Positions 35,961-49,332 of a stretch of DNA of 64,000 bases are shown here, piece by piece. The notes beneath the pieces were generated by a model. It was not told the origin of the DNA. It did no database searches and saw nothing but the letters and a program-made list of their open reading frames with translations. The DNA lies in NCBI RefSeq assembly GCF_017591425.1, contig NW_024464918.1, positions 9,608,001 through 9,672,000 on the forward strand, written 5' to 3'. The position numbers and the translations under genes were made by a program. Position 1 is the stretch's first letter. Every line of letters starts with the position of its first letter. Source of the stretch: Ochotona curzoniae (Eukaryota > Chordata > Mammalia > Lagomorpha > Ochotonidae).

Positions 35961-38139
35961 TGAGTACTAAGGTTTTGCCTGGATCATATGTTTGAAGTAT
36001 TTTGAGAGCTAAAACACTGCAGTTGATATTACTTAAAAAACTTTTGTTGATCACTTTGGTATTTTAAATCAAGGTCTTTTATTTTAAAAAGGTGAATCAC
36101 AGAGCTAGAATCAATTGATCATTTTCTTAAGTACAGAAATTATTAATCTCTTCATAATTTTTTTTATACTCAACATGATTCCCTGTATGTCTCCCAAACA
36201 AATAAGGCCATAAGACTTATCCATTACTTTTATGACCTCTGCAACTTAATTTAACGTATGTTAATCTTGGTATAAATTCCAATAATTCACTCTACCTGCT
36301 AAGTTTGTCTCTGCCCATCATATTTTCAGTTTGACATTCCAGACATAGATTTAAAATGAATCATTAGGCATCATGAAAAAACACGAAAAACAAAATGTTT
36401 AACCTGAAACTTAATGCAGAATTTTTCATACAATACTTGTATCATGCATATATGACTTTTATTATTTCATTTTAGATATATATATGTTTGCATTTATATA
36501 TAACTATATATATAGTTATTATTAGCCCCATGTGCTGATTCTAACATTGCATCATTTACTTACACAAAGAAAATGTCAATCATATATATTTATCCTTGAA
36601 ATTTTAGTCTGTGGTTTCACTAATAGGAAAAAACACACTAGAGATTTCAAAGAATGTCACTCATTACAGGCAATAGTTGAGAAGTATGCCATGGTTAGCA
36701 TTCTACAAATGTGTAATCTTGTTATATTGTGAAATGCTATAATACTGTGCCCTTTTCTAAAATACAGTTTACTAGAGCATGGCAGGAAGAAGGCAGGAGG
36801 CCAAAAACTGGAACAGGCAATTACATAATGTGCATTATTTTTCTCATTTTAAAAATAAAATTTCTTTGACTTCTAATCCAATCTTGATCATAATATGTCA
36901 TGCTGAACACCCCCATGGACACAGAAAATGTGATAGTCATGCCTTACCACATCCATCTATTTAATTGTTTTTACTTGAATAGTTTTAGAAATTTAATTTA
37001 TCTGAATTTTTCCTAACTATTAACTGAAATGAATTGAGGTTTATTTTCTGTATTTTTCTTTTTAGCTGTTAAGCCTTTAGTAAATACGATAGTTTCAGAA
37101 ATGCATGCAGTTCAAATTATTTCCATGTTTATTTACTGTATGTGTCTCCAATTTGTTTGGATTTTACAGGCAGGACTTGTAGGGATTATTCATATGATTT
37201 AATGAAAAATGTACTTTGCATTGTAAAAAATGATTTTTCTCTTCCACCTTTCAGACTCAAATACTTGGACAGTTCAGACTTTGGAATTTAACTTGTTACT
37301 GCAACATCCTCATTTGAATACGCTATTGTACTAAGTCAGTCATATCTGGATTTCAATTAAATTGAAAAGCAACTTTTGTTCAAATTCTGCAGGCTTTACT
37401 AAATGTTGTGAAGCTTTTTTCAAAAGTTCGAAATATAACATTTTCTTTAATTCTTTATGTAATTGTTGAATTATATTATCCCTATGTTCACATAAATTTA
37501 GAAGAATTTCTGTCTTGTCACAGAAAATAAATCCTGCTACATGACCTGCAATGGTGGAGTATATTATTGGTCTCCTGACAAATATACCATTTTTCCTAGT
37601 TAACGAAAATGGTAAAACTAATGTCAGGTTATTGTTTTGTTTTAGAGGCTTATCTATACTGGTAACAATTAATTAATGCAATCAACAAACATTTATACAT
37701 TAATTACAACATAGGCTTATATAGTTTGAATATCTGAAAACTAGCATACCATTTCTTAATTGAGTTGAAGTTAAGGAATATTTCTGAAAAGACATGAAAG
37801 GACATGCCTTAATAGCAAAAATAAATAAATAGTAAACACAAAAAAGAAAATCATCCATTCTTAAGAACTCAGGCAGAGTACTAGTAAAGATTTTACATTT
37901 TTGAAATTCTGTTTTAACTTTAAACTCACCAAACAAAAACTTGAGCTTGTTGTACAAATTATAATATACCCCTCTTCTCACTTACCTTAGTAACATCTCA
38001 TATTTGTATATTGAGCACAGTTGACAAACCACACTCAACCTCCCCTAATTTTTAAATTTAGACTCCTTTAGCCCACTCATCCCTGCAAGATTTCAGTAAT
38101 CAACCTTCTGTTTTTGTTCCTCTTTTCTTCCTGTATAAG
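35961..38139. other. Unique AT-rich non-coding DNA
   Basis: It contains an AT/TATG-alternating tract at 36472-36517. No exon or repeat body is recognisable. Confidence 0.5.
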
Positions 38140-38560
38140 TCATCTGCATTTACTGATGTTCAAGTACTAAAGCATATTTCCGTCTTTGGAATAAATCCCA
38201 CTGTACCATGAGCTATGTTCCCTTTGAGGTAGTACTGTATTCAGTTTACTAACATTTTGTTGAGGATGTTTGCAGCTCTGTTTATAAAAAACGTTAGGCT
38301 TATTCCATCTTTGGCCTTTGGATCATAGTGACGCTTACCACATACACAGGGCTTAGCAACTTCTAGCCTTTCAATGACTTTGGAATGATCTGAATAGTGT
38401 TAGAAAGGTTCATTTATTTTGTTAACCCCCAAAAGACAGCTTTTGTTTTATAGATTTCCTGTAATTTATTTCGATTTCATTTATTGCTGTTTTGTTTCTT
38501 GTCCTCCCTCACCTACTACTAACATGGAGCTTGTTTATTCTTGCTTTTCTAAGCCCTATT
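38140..38560 (-). mobile_element. LINE-1 ORF2 fragment, antisense
   Basis: On the plus strand it shows the reversed L1 reverse-transcriptase region: GGAATAAATCCCACTGTACC at about 38188, AACATTTTGTTGAGGATGTT near 38251, GTTTATAAAAAACG, then the 'GATTTCATTTATTGCTGTTT' and 'CTTGTTTATTCTTGCTTTTC' words at about 38474-38550. Order is right with one internal deletion. It is non-functional. Confidence 0.75.
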
Positions 38561-41500
38561 TTCCTAATTTTATTTAAAATCAGCCAGAGAAAGAAGAAGA
38601 GATAAAGAAACATAAGGATAATAAGACGTAATGAGATATTTTCCAACCCAGTCTTCAAATGGTTACAATGGCATGGACCCCGTGCAGGTATCGGAATCTG
38701 CTGGAGCCGCTGAGTATTACCTCCAAGGTGCCTAAGTGGGCAGCTGGAGTTAGGTGTAGGCTGATGCTGAAATCTAGACGTTCCAAAATTGAGTGTGAAC
38801 ACCCTCCTCCCTTCTACCTAACACAAAATTTACACCAAAAGTGAATAGGTGATAGGAACCAGAGTTTGATCAGATGAAAAATATGAAAATATAAAAGCAA
38901 AAGTAAAGATGAAATAAATTTGTTCAGGGATACTTTATATAAAAAGTAACAAAATCACATTTCACTTCTTAGGTTACATTGCAAATGGAGGCTATCGTGA
39001 TCAGTAGCAGTCCCAGGTCCACCATCCTCAGAACTCAGCTGTGAATTCATAGTGGTAATTTCTTAAGAAGGCAAGTTAACATGAACCAGGAATCCAGATG
39101 TCACCTTTCATAGCAATCCTTTTCTTTGTGAATAAGCAAGATAAGATAAATGTAAAGGTGTAAAACATAGGTGAATTCTTCTAGGGCTTACTAAAACTGG
39201 GAGGAACACTTCTTTATTATAAGCCAGAATTTTAGCATAAGTAGCTTGAGAATGCACAAGACAATGGAGGGAACTATTTGAATTAGAAGGTCCCCAAAGA
39301 GGAGCAAGAGCACATATGGGTGTGCTTTGAGCAGACACTAGGGAGTCACAGCATGATCTTAACAAGAAAGGGGATACACCAAAGGATTAGTTAGACATAG
39401 TTCAGCAAGATCAGCCTACGTCTGTGCGGTGCAATGAATATCTAAGTCTGAATATAGAACAGCTATTAATTAGCAACACAAGATTTAAGAACCTAAGGGC
39501 TCTGTCGCAGCTATTGCTTAGTTACCAAGTATGGTTACTAGCAGTGTAAGGCAAATACTACAACCCTGCAGGAATTGATAAAGACCACAGGGTCAAAAGG
39601 ATTTGGGAATCTTTTGATGAAATAACATTGAATTTGTTAACAACACTCCAACTGCTAGGGGTCAATTTTTTTTTAGAAAGAATGCTTAAAAACAGTGTCT
39701 TTACTTTATGCATAGGTTTTTTAATTGCTTACAAATGCAATATATTAATGTACAGCAAGCAGTAACAAGCTGAAGGGGATATCAAAGGGAGAAGATTGAG
39801 GAAAACTTGAAGTAAAGATTCTTAAACTGTGTATGTTAGCCTACTTTGCAGAAGCATAATTTCTACACTAACAGAAAGAACTGAATATTCCCTACATGTT
39901 AATTGATTGTTTCATCATTTAAGCAAGTTACAAATGACATTTAGTACATTTAAGATCAATGCTATAGAGTGTAATTTTTTTTCCATAAACTGCTTCAGAT
40001 TCTAAAAGTTTTGAGAAATCTAAAAAAAATACACATTTTTGGAAATAAAATTCTTTACTAAAATTGCGAATTATTTTAGCTGTAATCTCATCATGCAAGA
40101 TGCACATGTTGATAATTTTTCACATATCATGGTTTCTAAAATGAATGTTTAAAATTGTGTTATAAAATGGCATTGGATGTCAGAAGAGCAAGTGAGTATC
40201 ACGCTCCCTCAAGCTTTAAAATATTGGTGACATCTCTCTGTGGGAAGTATTAGTTCTAATTCTTCAGCTGCAATAATATACTACAGTCACAACTTAAACA
40301 CTCATTCAAAAAAAACCAAGACCTTTAAACCTAAATAAATTTGCTGAATCAGTCAGATGTTAGCACACGACACGTTAGCCTCGTGAAGTGAGCCGATAGG
40401 ATGGAGCATCTCTTCTTGTCCCTCTCTCATTGCTACGGGAAGAAGATGGTTTAGTTATTTTATTCATCAAGGTAGGATGTGAAATCTGAGTTTAGCCTGG
40501 AACTAGAGTCATCCCTACTAGAATTGCAGGAGGCCAGCTCCAGCCAAGCTCAGAGCTCAAGAGTAGGGTGTGGAGTTGGCGAGAAGAGACATGAACACAG
40601 TCACTTGGTGCCTTCTTATAATGCTAAAGAAGCTATCCTTTTTTATTTACCCAGCCATATCACAAGCTTCTGGACAAAATTTAATTGTTCTATTTTTACT
40701 TCATGACTACTGCACATACATTTGGTCATTGTGTTTGTTTATTTATAGTTTTCATTATTATTTGCATGGATTATTAAAAATTATCTAAAATTTATCTACA
40801 AAGTACATATACAGAGTTTGTTTGGAACAATGTTCAAAGTACAAAAAATATGATTGGAGACTAGGATATTGATGAAGAATATTGCAGAGAATATTTAAAG
40901 AATGATAAAAACTATTGACTAGAAAATAGTTAATAAAACCATCGCACTAACAAGTGAGAAAGCAAATTCACAGGTTGAGTGATCTCAAGGTTAGCTGCAT
41001 CTGATCAAGTGCTACAAGAAAGAGATCAATATAGGAGTCAGCTGATGTATAACACATCCAAGTTGCACATTAGCATACTCAGAGTTTCATGTTAAGACTA
41101 TGTCAATGATAACAATTTCAAGTTTTTGCAAGTCACATGTGTGTGAAACCACATGTGTGACTTTTTTTTGTACACAAAATACGTAAGGCGTGATTCAAAA
41201 CCTCTGTTTTGCCACATGCTGCCCAATTGATCAGCAGCAAGTTATTCTTTAGGTATACCTCAACTACACACTCTCAACTTTGGGATATTATAGAATTTGC
41301 GCATATAAAACAATTAAAGTAAGTTCTGAATAATCCTGGAAACATAAGCATGGGACGCACGATTGTACAATAACTATTTTTAGCAAACAATTTCAAACAG
41401 TTGACTACTGAGAGATAAAAAAATATTTATTCAAAAAAGTTTACTCAAAGAGCAGACTATCGCACCTGGAATCTGGTAATCCCTAAAAGTAATGTACTCA

Positions 41501-42019
41501 GATATGGAATAAAATGCTAGAAAATCTACAAAGTCCCATTTTGTTCAATATTGCATCATTCCAGGTTATGAAGTCAGAATACTAAACAGTTAACAAGCCC
41601 CTACCACATTGTATCACAATGCATACTTCAAAAAATGCAGATCACATTGTTTTAATCTCACAAATATAAGTGAAAAGAACTAAATAGTACCAAAATATTC
41701 ACATTGTTAGAAAAAATTTTGTGTAAGCCACTGATTCTATTCCTGTTTTTTGTCTCCAGTTTTATAAACACAAGTGTTATTTTCTATTTGAATGTGGTAA
41801 CATTTCTTATTTTTAAGGATTAACTAATGCATAATGTCAAACATTATTTATGTTTTCTTTTGATTGACTATTCCAGAGATAGGAATAATTTTTAACTTTG
41901 TAAATTTCACCCAGTTTCCTGTCAAATACTGTCAACACTTTTCTACTAAATCTACTGTCTTTCATTGATTTAAAATCTGTTTTCATTTATTCTTCAGTGT
42001 TGTAGAGTATCACTTCATT
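38561..42019. other. Unique non-coding DNA
   Basis: No further repeat body is recognisable. The block 38660-38830 is slightly GC-richer and may extend the L1 fragment. The 19-bp word at 39839-39857 matches 22211-22229. Open frames are unsupported. Confidence 0.45.
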
Positions 42020-42500
42020 TTCGTTTTTGTATTTTTTATTAATATTTCAATAATACGATTTCATTGGATAGGGATACCCTCTTCCACCTGCTCTATTAGC
42101 TCCCCATTCACCTCATACCATTTCCCCCACCCCATTTTGTTACAATAGTATAGTGCATCCGCAACAGTCACAAGTCCAGCATTCTGCCAGTTAAGTGAAT
42201 CATGGCAGTGTAGAAACATGCAACGGGACAAAATCTAGTATGCTATTGTCAAGGTGTATCTGACATTTTGAGAGTCCTCCTCTTATTTAGAAGAGATGCA
42301 CACAGAAATATATTCTTACTTCCAAATAGGCTAGTCTCCATTACACAGGTCAGCTATCAGTATATATGTAATGCATGTTTACCTGTTTGTCTATTTGCTT
42401 TGTGTTTTTGCACAAATGTTGTTTTATATCAAAGAGAGCATATGACATTTGTCCTTTGTGATTGGTTTAATTCACTGAGCATAATGGTCTTCAATTGGGA
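42020..42500 (-). mobile_element. LINE-1 3' end, antisense
   Basis: Read in reverse it holds the end of ORF2 (at about 42430-42500 the plus strand reads TTTAATTCACTGAGCATAAT and GGTCTTCAATTGGGACC, the reverse of the L1 'GACCATTATGCTCAGTGAA' motif) and then 3'UTR down to about 42020. The 99-codon frame at 42268-42567 is an antisense L1 shadow. Confidence 0.8.
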
Positions 42501-42504
42501 CCAT

Positions 42505-42795
42505 TTGATTTTTACAAGGAAAAAAGGACAGCAAGACAGAATATCTGACCACTGGTTCACTTCCTAAACTCTGGCAAAATCCAGAGTTGGCCCAGGTACA
42601 AGTCAGGAGCTTGCAACTCCTAGTGAAGCTCCTGAAAGACAGCAGAGATACAAGTGATTGAACCACTACCTGAATGCTGTCTTCCAGAGCATGCACTAGC
42701 AGGAAGCTTGCTTACAAGAAGAGCCATAACTTGAACCAGGCAAGCTGATAAAGCTGTGTGGGTATCCCAAGCTGCAAATATAATGCCTGCCCCTC
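42505..42795 (-). repeat. Old antisense CSINE next to the L1
   Basis: Reversed landmarks are CACTGGTTCACTTCC at about 42549, AGTTGGCCCAGGTACAAGTC, AGGAGCTTGCAACTCC and a head side ending ATAATGCCTGCCCC. Most of the middle is strongly diverged. It abuts the 5' boundary of the antisense L1. Confidence 0.7.
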
Positions 42796-43808
42796 ACTTA
42801 GCGGCACACTCTTTCTTCACTATCCTCTGTAGTTATGCTTGTGCTTAACCTTGTGTCTAGTATTTCTATTTGTATGTATAAATGACTCCCTTATTTTTTC
42901 CCTCCATTCTTCCAAGTTTTACCCATTATGTGCTTTCTGAAAAGTGTGTCTTTGACTCTCAACTCCTACTCTTTACTGATGTATGCATGCCTTTAATATT
43001 CCTCTACTGCCAAAGACTCTGAATCTGCAACACCTCAGCAGACCATTCTTGAATGCTCTAAGACTGCCTTCAAGGCTCAAATCATCTATAATTCTAAAAC
43101 TTGCTTCCCTGGAAACATATTCATCTTCTTGTATACAGTATCGGTGCTGATACCACTATCTTTTGATATCACTAGAAGCAAAGGTGCTATCTTTTTTCTG
43201 CCATTTCTTTCTAGCCTAGAGTATGACCTCACCAATCACATACAGTCTGAGCAGAGCTGTGAGTGATTAGGGGAGTAAGTTATGTTGATAGCTAGAGGAA
43301 TGGCATTTGACCTGCAAAAGAGAAAAGGAAGCACAAAGGACCTGAGACACTCACTCAAGTGGAATACATAGGCATGTCAAAGTCAACATAACAGAGAAGA
43401 TTCAGGACAGGGCAATGGGAAAGGGCAAAGTCCAACCTACCTTTCCTATTTTCCTTGATCTCTGACAGGCAGGACTCCCAACAGACTATGTTTGCATAAT
43501 CACCACTCTCTACATTTTCTCTAATCCAGTGCATTAGAGTCCTTTGTCAAAACCATACAAAAACAAGTAAACAAAAGCAAACAACAAAATGAAAACTAAA
43601 CCTCCAGTTATAGCAATCCTACAAATAGTCCAGCTTGTGTTAGAAACAGTGAAGGTAGACTGCTTTTCCAATCTCAAATAGAAACCAAGTGCAGTAGTCA
43701 GGAATTTTTAATTATGTGTGCTTGTTCCAAAGTGTGGGACACCATCTGTGCAGGTCAACCATAAATGTGGTCAGATTACCCTATGTGGATTTCTTTCCAC
43801 CTTCTTTT
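42796..43808. other. Unique non-coding DNA with a possible L2 remnant
   Basis: About 43060-43130 (CTGCCTTCAAGGCTCAAATC and CTTGCTTCCCTGGAAAC) resembles the 3' part of LINE-2, but the match is short. Otherwise nothing is recognisable. The target-site duplication of the next CSINE starts at 43793. Confidence 0.35.
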
Positions 43809-44140
43809 TTTTTTTTTAAAGATTTTTTTAAATTATTTTTTCATTGGAAAGGCGGATATACAGAGAGGAGAGACAGAGAGGAAGATCTTCCGTCCGATGA
43901 TTCACTCCCAAAGTGAGCGCAACGGCTGATGTTATGCCAATCCGAAGCCAGGAGCCTCTTCCGGGTATCCCACACGGGTGCAGGGTCCCAAAGCTTTGGG
44001 CCGTCCTTGACTGCTTTCCCGGGCCACAGGCAGGAAGCTGGAAGGGAAGCGGGGCTGCCGGGATTAGAACCGGCGCCCATATGGGATCCCGGGCGTGCAA
44101 GGCGAGGACCTTAACCACTTGTGCCACCACGCTGGGCCCC
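43809..44140 (-). repeat. Young, full-length antisense CSINE with perfect TSD
   Basis: Exact 16-bp direct repeats CTTTCCACCTTCTTTT flank it at 43793-43808 and 44141-44156. On the minus strand it begins GGGCCCAGCGTGGTGGC, has box A near 44111-44125 and box B at 44061-44071, retains many CpGs, and ends in a poly(A) tract (plus-strand T run at about 43809-43818). It shares with 23609-23930 a short form of the CTCCTGGCTTCGGAT region and a GCGCTCACTT motif not seen in the older copies. Five open frames over it are shadows. Confidence 0.98.
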
Positions 44141-46317
44141 CTTTCCACCTTCTTTTACCCACTAAATCCAAAGGATGTGAGGGACAACCTGTTGTATAAA
44201 AAAAAAGTAACAGGAAAGAGGAAGACATGAATTCATTGCTGTGACAAAATAATTATCTGAAGATGCTTTTAAACACTGCCTCTAAATTGCCTGTGTTCAC
44301 CAAGATCAGAATTTTCTTCATCTCCACATAATCTACAACCTTCCTTCTCACCAATAAAACCCCCCAGAAACCTTCTACCATTGCTCCTACAAGCTTTTTG
44401 ACACTAAAAATAATCAGAGCCTGGGCATGTCTCATGCTCACCCTGACAGAAAGGACAACATGAGCGCATGCTGCTTCCCCTGGAACTCCTACCCTTGACT
44501 TGCTCAGAAGAGTCTCACTCTCTTGCCATGGCTGTCTGCCACCACAGCAACATTCCTGATGACACCTGTTTTATCCCAAATCCACTGTAACACCTGCTCC
44601 TTGATGGATCCTGAATAACATCTCCAACTCTTTGTTCAACCACATGACAAGCCAAGAAGAAAGCAAGTGGTTGTAAAAATACTCCATTTCACCTGAATCA
44701 CACAAAGCACTGTGAAGGCTTCCTTCTGCTGAGTCAGTGGCTGTCACGGATGGTAACTCCATCCTCCTGGGATAGAGAAACCACGGGAGGAAAATTACAC
44801 TTTGGAGTTTTCTACAGCTAATTGATCTTTACTTCCAGTTTTCATTTAAATTCTACCTGAACCCCAGGGACTGTGGCTGCAGAAGGATGGGGTTTGAGAA
44901 GGAACATTTCTAATGAAACAGAACCAACTCTCATAGAAGCTTTCTAATTATAATATGCAAAGCTCAGATTGTCCAACTCTGTTGCAAAACATGGCAGCAA
45001 CTGGCAATTCCTGTTGCAAGAGAATCAATGACAATGTCAGTCACAGATGTGCCTGAGGGAAAGCACAGATTCTTTGATCATTATGGGGCCACCCAGTCCT
45101 GGGTTGTGTTTCTAGGATATGCCAATTTCACATCACTTTCTTCAGGTGATGATAAGATAAAAGCCCCACAAAGTCTCAACAGGCAACCCCCATAGTATTC
45201 CTTTTTCAGATTATTCAGCTATCTTCTACATTTTTATGAAGTATTTTAACAGAAATTATCCCTGGCTACAACAGGCCACAATACAGTCTTAGTTTAGTTA
45301 TTTATATTGAACCAAATCTTTCTGCCCTGATTCCATATTCTGAATCATTTCATCTCAAAACTTTGTTTATTATGGAAGCAGGGACAAATTTCATTTCATT
45401 ATTTTACAACAAGGAATATAGCTTCTGTTGTATTTCAATGTGCAGTAAAGGCTGTTTAGCTTCAAACAACAGAAGACTTATAAACTGTATATAAACAATG
45501 GTGTGACATTTAACATACAATTAGTGAGTCCCAGGAGAGTATATATTGCAATAAATATATCCCTGTATTCATGCAGCTTTCCAGATGTCAACCTTTTCCT
45601 AGGAATTTCTTACGGTAGCAATAAAGACTGTCTAAAATTTCCAAGCTTCACATGTGCATAATGCAATAAAAATTTTTTCAAAATCACTAACATCCTGTCT
45701 AGGTATGATGCATTACTTCTAACCTGCCTGCAATTTAGTAAATTATGAGTCTGATGAGATTATGACTGTCATCTTCATCTTTGCAGTGACAAAAGATTCG
45801 TATTTCAAATCCAAGCTGTCTTTGCATATGATTTGGTGTTACAGTGTTGTCTCGTCACCTACTAATCACGGTTTGGAAAGAGGATGAGTCTTACGAGGGC
45901 AAACATCAATTTTCCTCCTGTTGTAGCAGCCCAGGACACTTCAGTAGAGCTGAAGTGGATTCAGTCTTTTTTTTCCCAACTGCTGATTCCCAGGAGTTGT
46001 GTACACAGTGAAAGTTCACATCAAAAGATATTTGTTATGTGCTGTGTGTTCTGGAATACTTAACAACAACAACAAAATTCTACCGAAATTCATAAGTTTG
46101 AAGTTGTAGTTTTTAAATATATTGTTTAGACTTTAAAAAAATCAGTATATTTTATTTCCTTCTTTCAAATGGTTTTGTTCCCTCCCAAGAAAATAACGAC
46201 ATATTGAATGGATGGAGATTTTGGAGTAAACTGAGCCACCGAAGTACAACACTCCAATTTTCCATGTCATGTCAGACAAACTTTGTAGAAGCATGCTTTA
46301 CACGTCATTCTATTTAA
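44141..46317. other. Unique non-coding DNA
   Basis: No repeat body is recognisable. The 44240-44770 part is GC-richer and contains unsupported minus-strand frames. No exon is called. Confidence 0.45.
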
Positions 46318-46562
46318 AACATGCACTGATTCACTTCCCAAACAGCCACCATGGCTGGAGCTGGGCCAATCTGAAACCAGGAGCTTCATCAAGATCTCCC
46401 ATGTGGGTACAGGGGCCCAGGAACTTGAGCCATCCTTTGCTGTTTCCCAGGCCATAAGCAGGGAGCTGGGTCAGAAGCGGAACAGCCAGGACATGAATTG
46501 ATGCCCATATGAGAAACCAGCAATAAAAGTCAAGGCTTTTCCAGTTATTCCACATTGCAGTC
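46318..46562 (-). repeat. CSINE, antisense, 3' end missing
   Basis: It reads TGATTCACTTCCCAAACAGC at the left, GGAGCTGGGCCAATCTG, AGATCTCCCATGTGGG, the core GCTGTTTCCCAGGCCATAAG at about 46439, then ATGCCCATATGAGAAACC and a head near 46550. The CT-rich part and A-tail are missing. Confidence 0.9.
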
Positions 46563-47059
46563 CCACATCAACTATCCCATTCAATGATTTTTTTTTCTTT
46601 TTTACTTTGATCCATTACAAATAATGAATCATTATTTAAGAAATAAAGTGGACATTCCTACACTCATCTATCACTAACTTCATAAACAACTAAAATAGTA
46701 TTTCAAACATGTTGTTACATGTAAAGCACTCACCAATAGTAGAATGTTATTCTTACACAAACTTTTAGAATTATAATGATAGAGTGTAGAAAACTATAGA
46801 AAAAATATTGACAAATTGAATTCAACGGACAATTAGAAACCAATACTAAGTGAGAAACACTAAATTGGAGTACTAAAAGCTTACCTAGAGAGTTTCGAAA
46901 TATATTGTAGCACATTTATATACTACATACAAGTGAATGTGAAATCACTAACAACATAATTTGAATTTAAATAAAACCAAACTGCAATATATTAATTTTG
47001 TAGAATTCACCTAAGAGGAGTATTTAACACTGTTACTTGAGAGTGTACTTAAAGTTGCA
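46563..47059. other. Unique AT-rich non-coding DNA
   Basis: Nothing recognisable apart from short T runs. Confidence 0.5.
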
Positions 47060-47165
47060 GTAAGTTAAAGGCAGAAGCTAGAGCGGAGAACTAAATCTTG
47101 ATCCTGCAACACGGGACACAGACACCTTAAGTGCTAATTGGAATGCCATCTTGGTCAAATGCATT
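47060..47165 (-). repeat. Fragment of an old antisense CSINE (5' part)
   Basis: GCAGAAGCTAGAGCGGAG, TAAATCTTGATCCTGC and 'CACCTTAAGTGCTAATTGG' fit the reversed box B to head region of an old CSINE. Nothing of the body remains upstream. Confidence 0.45.
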
Positions 47166-49023
47166 TTAGAATCAACACCAACAAACTATGCATGGTATAT
47201 GTTTCACATCATTTTTCCAACTATGTTTCAGCTCTCAAAAAAATATAAAACACATTCTTATCTATAAAGTCGTACGGTGTATTTGGCCTTGGGGTCTAAG
47301 TTCCCCAAAATCCTCCCATGTAGCCATTCCAGAAATCAAACAAAATAAACAAAAACAGTTTACATTCCCACATGTTACAAATTGAACCTCTTATGTGGGT
47401 GGAAGTCAAACAGGGCATGACACAACACACACCACTGATGCAGGAATTTCTGTTAGTTGTATTTATTTATTAGGTGAGACAGCATGGGTATTCACTGACA
47501 GAAAGTTTTAAAATCAGGAGTAAGTGGAACTGTACTCAAACATCTTTCGTCCTCAACAACATGGGTTGCTGCACAGCTACATGGGAAGTAGCTCAGGCCT
47601 AGGAGTGACTTTGGCTTGCCTGCCTCATTCAGTGCAATTGGCAATGTCAGCCACCACTTGTACTTGTGAACTGGAACCAGATAGGAGACACCCCTCAGGA
47701 GTTAGGTGTAAGAGAAATTAGTTTTCTCATGAAAAAGAAGGTATTGTTACATAAGATCTGGGCATTAGAGAAATATATAAACCATAAAACTCTGTAATCA
47801 TCAATTTTTTGCATTGTTCTCAAAGTTCCAAACCTTGGAGAATTGTGATCTGATCACATACCCAAAGCAATTGGTAAAAATGCATAGACAGACTGGAATT
47901 TCCTAAAGTTGTTAAGATTTGACAACAGAAACCGATCACACTGCTTTTCTTTAAGTTTCCTCCGTGAAAACATTAAGCCAAAGCATTTTTGTTAAGTTAC
48001 AAACGTCTGCTGCATAGCATTTATAAGGAAGAGAAGTATACTGGAGGACAAAATGTACCAGAATTAATGTGTAGAAACCATATTATGGTCCAAGCAAAAG
48101 CAGTATGAACAGTAACAGGAGAAGCTGGTAAAACTCCCTTTATGCTTCCACTTCAGCACCTTCCCTTTGACGGTGATTTCATTCATCAGCACATATTTAG
48201 CTGCTATTTGACAATGTCAAAGGATGTTCATGTCTAATAATGGGAGGATTTATTGACACCAAGGGGAGGCTATTGCACATACGGCAACATACAAGGCATC
48301 CTCTCTCCCTGGAGGACAGTGCAGCTCCAGATGCAATACTGCCTAGACTGAGGCACCTTATTTTTGTTCAGTGGGTTTTTGTTAGTTTTCCGTTACAGGT
48401 ATAGAGTTCTAAGAGAACTGTAGTCAAATTAAGCATATCATTTTAGTCTATCGTAACATACAGTTGAAAAACACCAAGAATGGAAAACTGAATGACTCAA
48501 AAACAAAAATATAGCAGTAATTTAATTATGACAAAGAATGATTTGTTCAAGCATGAAAAATTCACAAGGGCTTTCAATTAATGCATATATATGCTACTGT
48601 CGTCTATACACTTTAGAATAAAATGCTAACTTGAATTTTAATGCATGTATTTTAATTTCACTGTGTGCATATGAAAAAGAAGGACCTACATATATATGGA
48701 GAAACTGTTAATAATTTAGAAAACAAAATTTCATTGCTATCTCCAGCCTCCTATTATCACATCTAAAATAACTTAAGTGTTTCTTGGAGAGCAACCAACT
48801 GAGGAATAGAATGTCCTGGAACCATCATGCCCACTTGTTTCACTTTTTCAATTATTTATACACACAGAGAGAATGATATGTTAGGCATATTTTACATATA
48901 ATTGTGCTAAAGAGTTTATAGTTATCACTGAATTATATAATTCAAGAAGTTTAGAAACAGAAATGGCATTGCTGATTACACAGCCTAGCACTTTTCAAAA
49001 AGTGCATCTTAATTTTCCTTTTT
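47166..49023. other. Unique non-coding DNA
   Basis: No repeat body or exon is recognisable. Open frames at 47188-47385 and 47524-47721 have no supporting context. Confidence 0.45.
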
Positions 49024-49332
49024 AGCCTAGTACAACAGCTCAATAGCTAGATCTTCACATCGGAAGAGCTGGAATCCCATACAAGCACCAGTTTATGTCT
49101 GAGCTACTCCACTTCCTGTCCAGCTCCCTGTTTATGGACTGTGAAATCAGTACAGGATGGGCAAAATGTTGGGACCCTACACCTGTTTGGGAGACCTGGA
49201 AGTTCCTGATTCCCATTTTTGGATCAGCTCAGCTCTAATTCTGGCAGCATTTGGGGAGGGAACCAGCAGATGGAGGGTTTTCTGTCTCTCCTTCTCTCTG
49301 TAAATATGATCTGCCTTTCCAATAAAAATAGG
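49024..49332 (+). repeat. Old CSINE, sense, near full-length
   Basis: It reads GCCTAGTACAACAGCTCAAT at the head, GGAATCCCATACAAGCACC, ACTTCCTGTCCAGCTCCCTG, the core TGGACTGTGAAATCAG, GGGACCCTACACCTG, GGGAGACCTGGAAG and a CTCCTTCTCTCTGTAAATAT tract. It ends in CCTTTCCAATAAAAATAG. Confidence 0.9.

Noticed and set aside
43828..44230. Cluster of five overlapping frames with high GC
   Set aside because: All are shadows of the young antisense CSINE.
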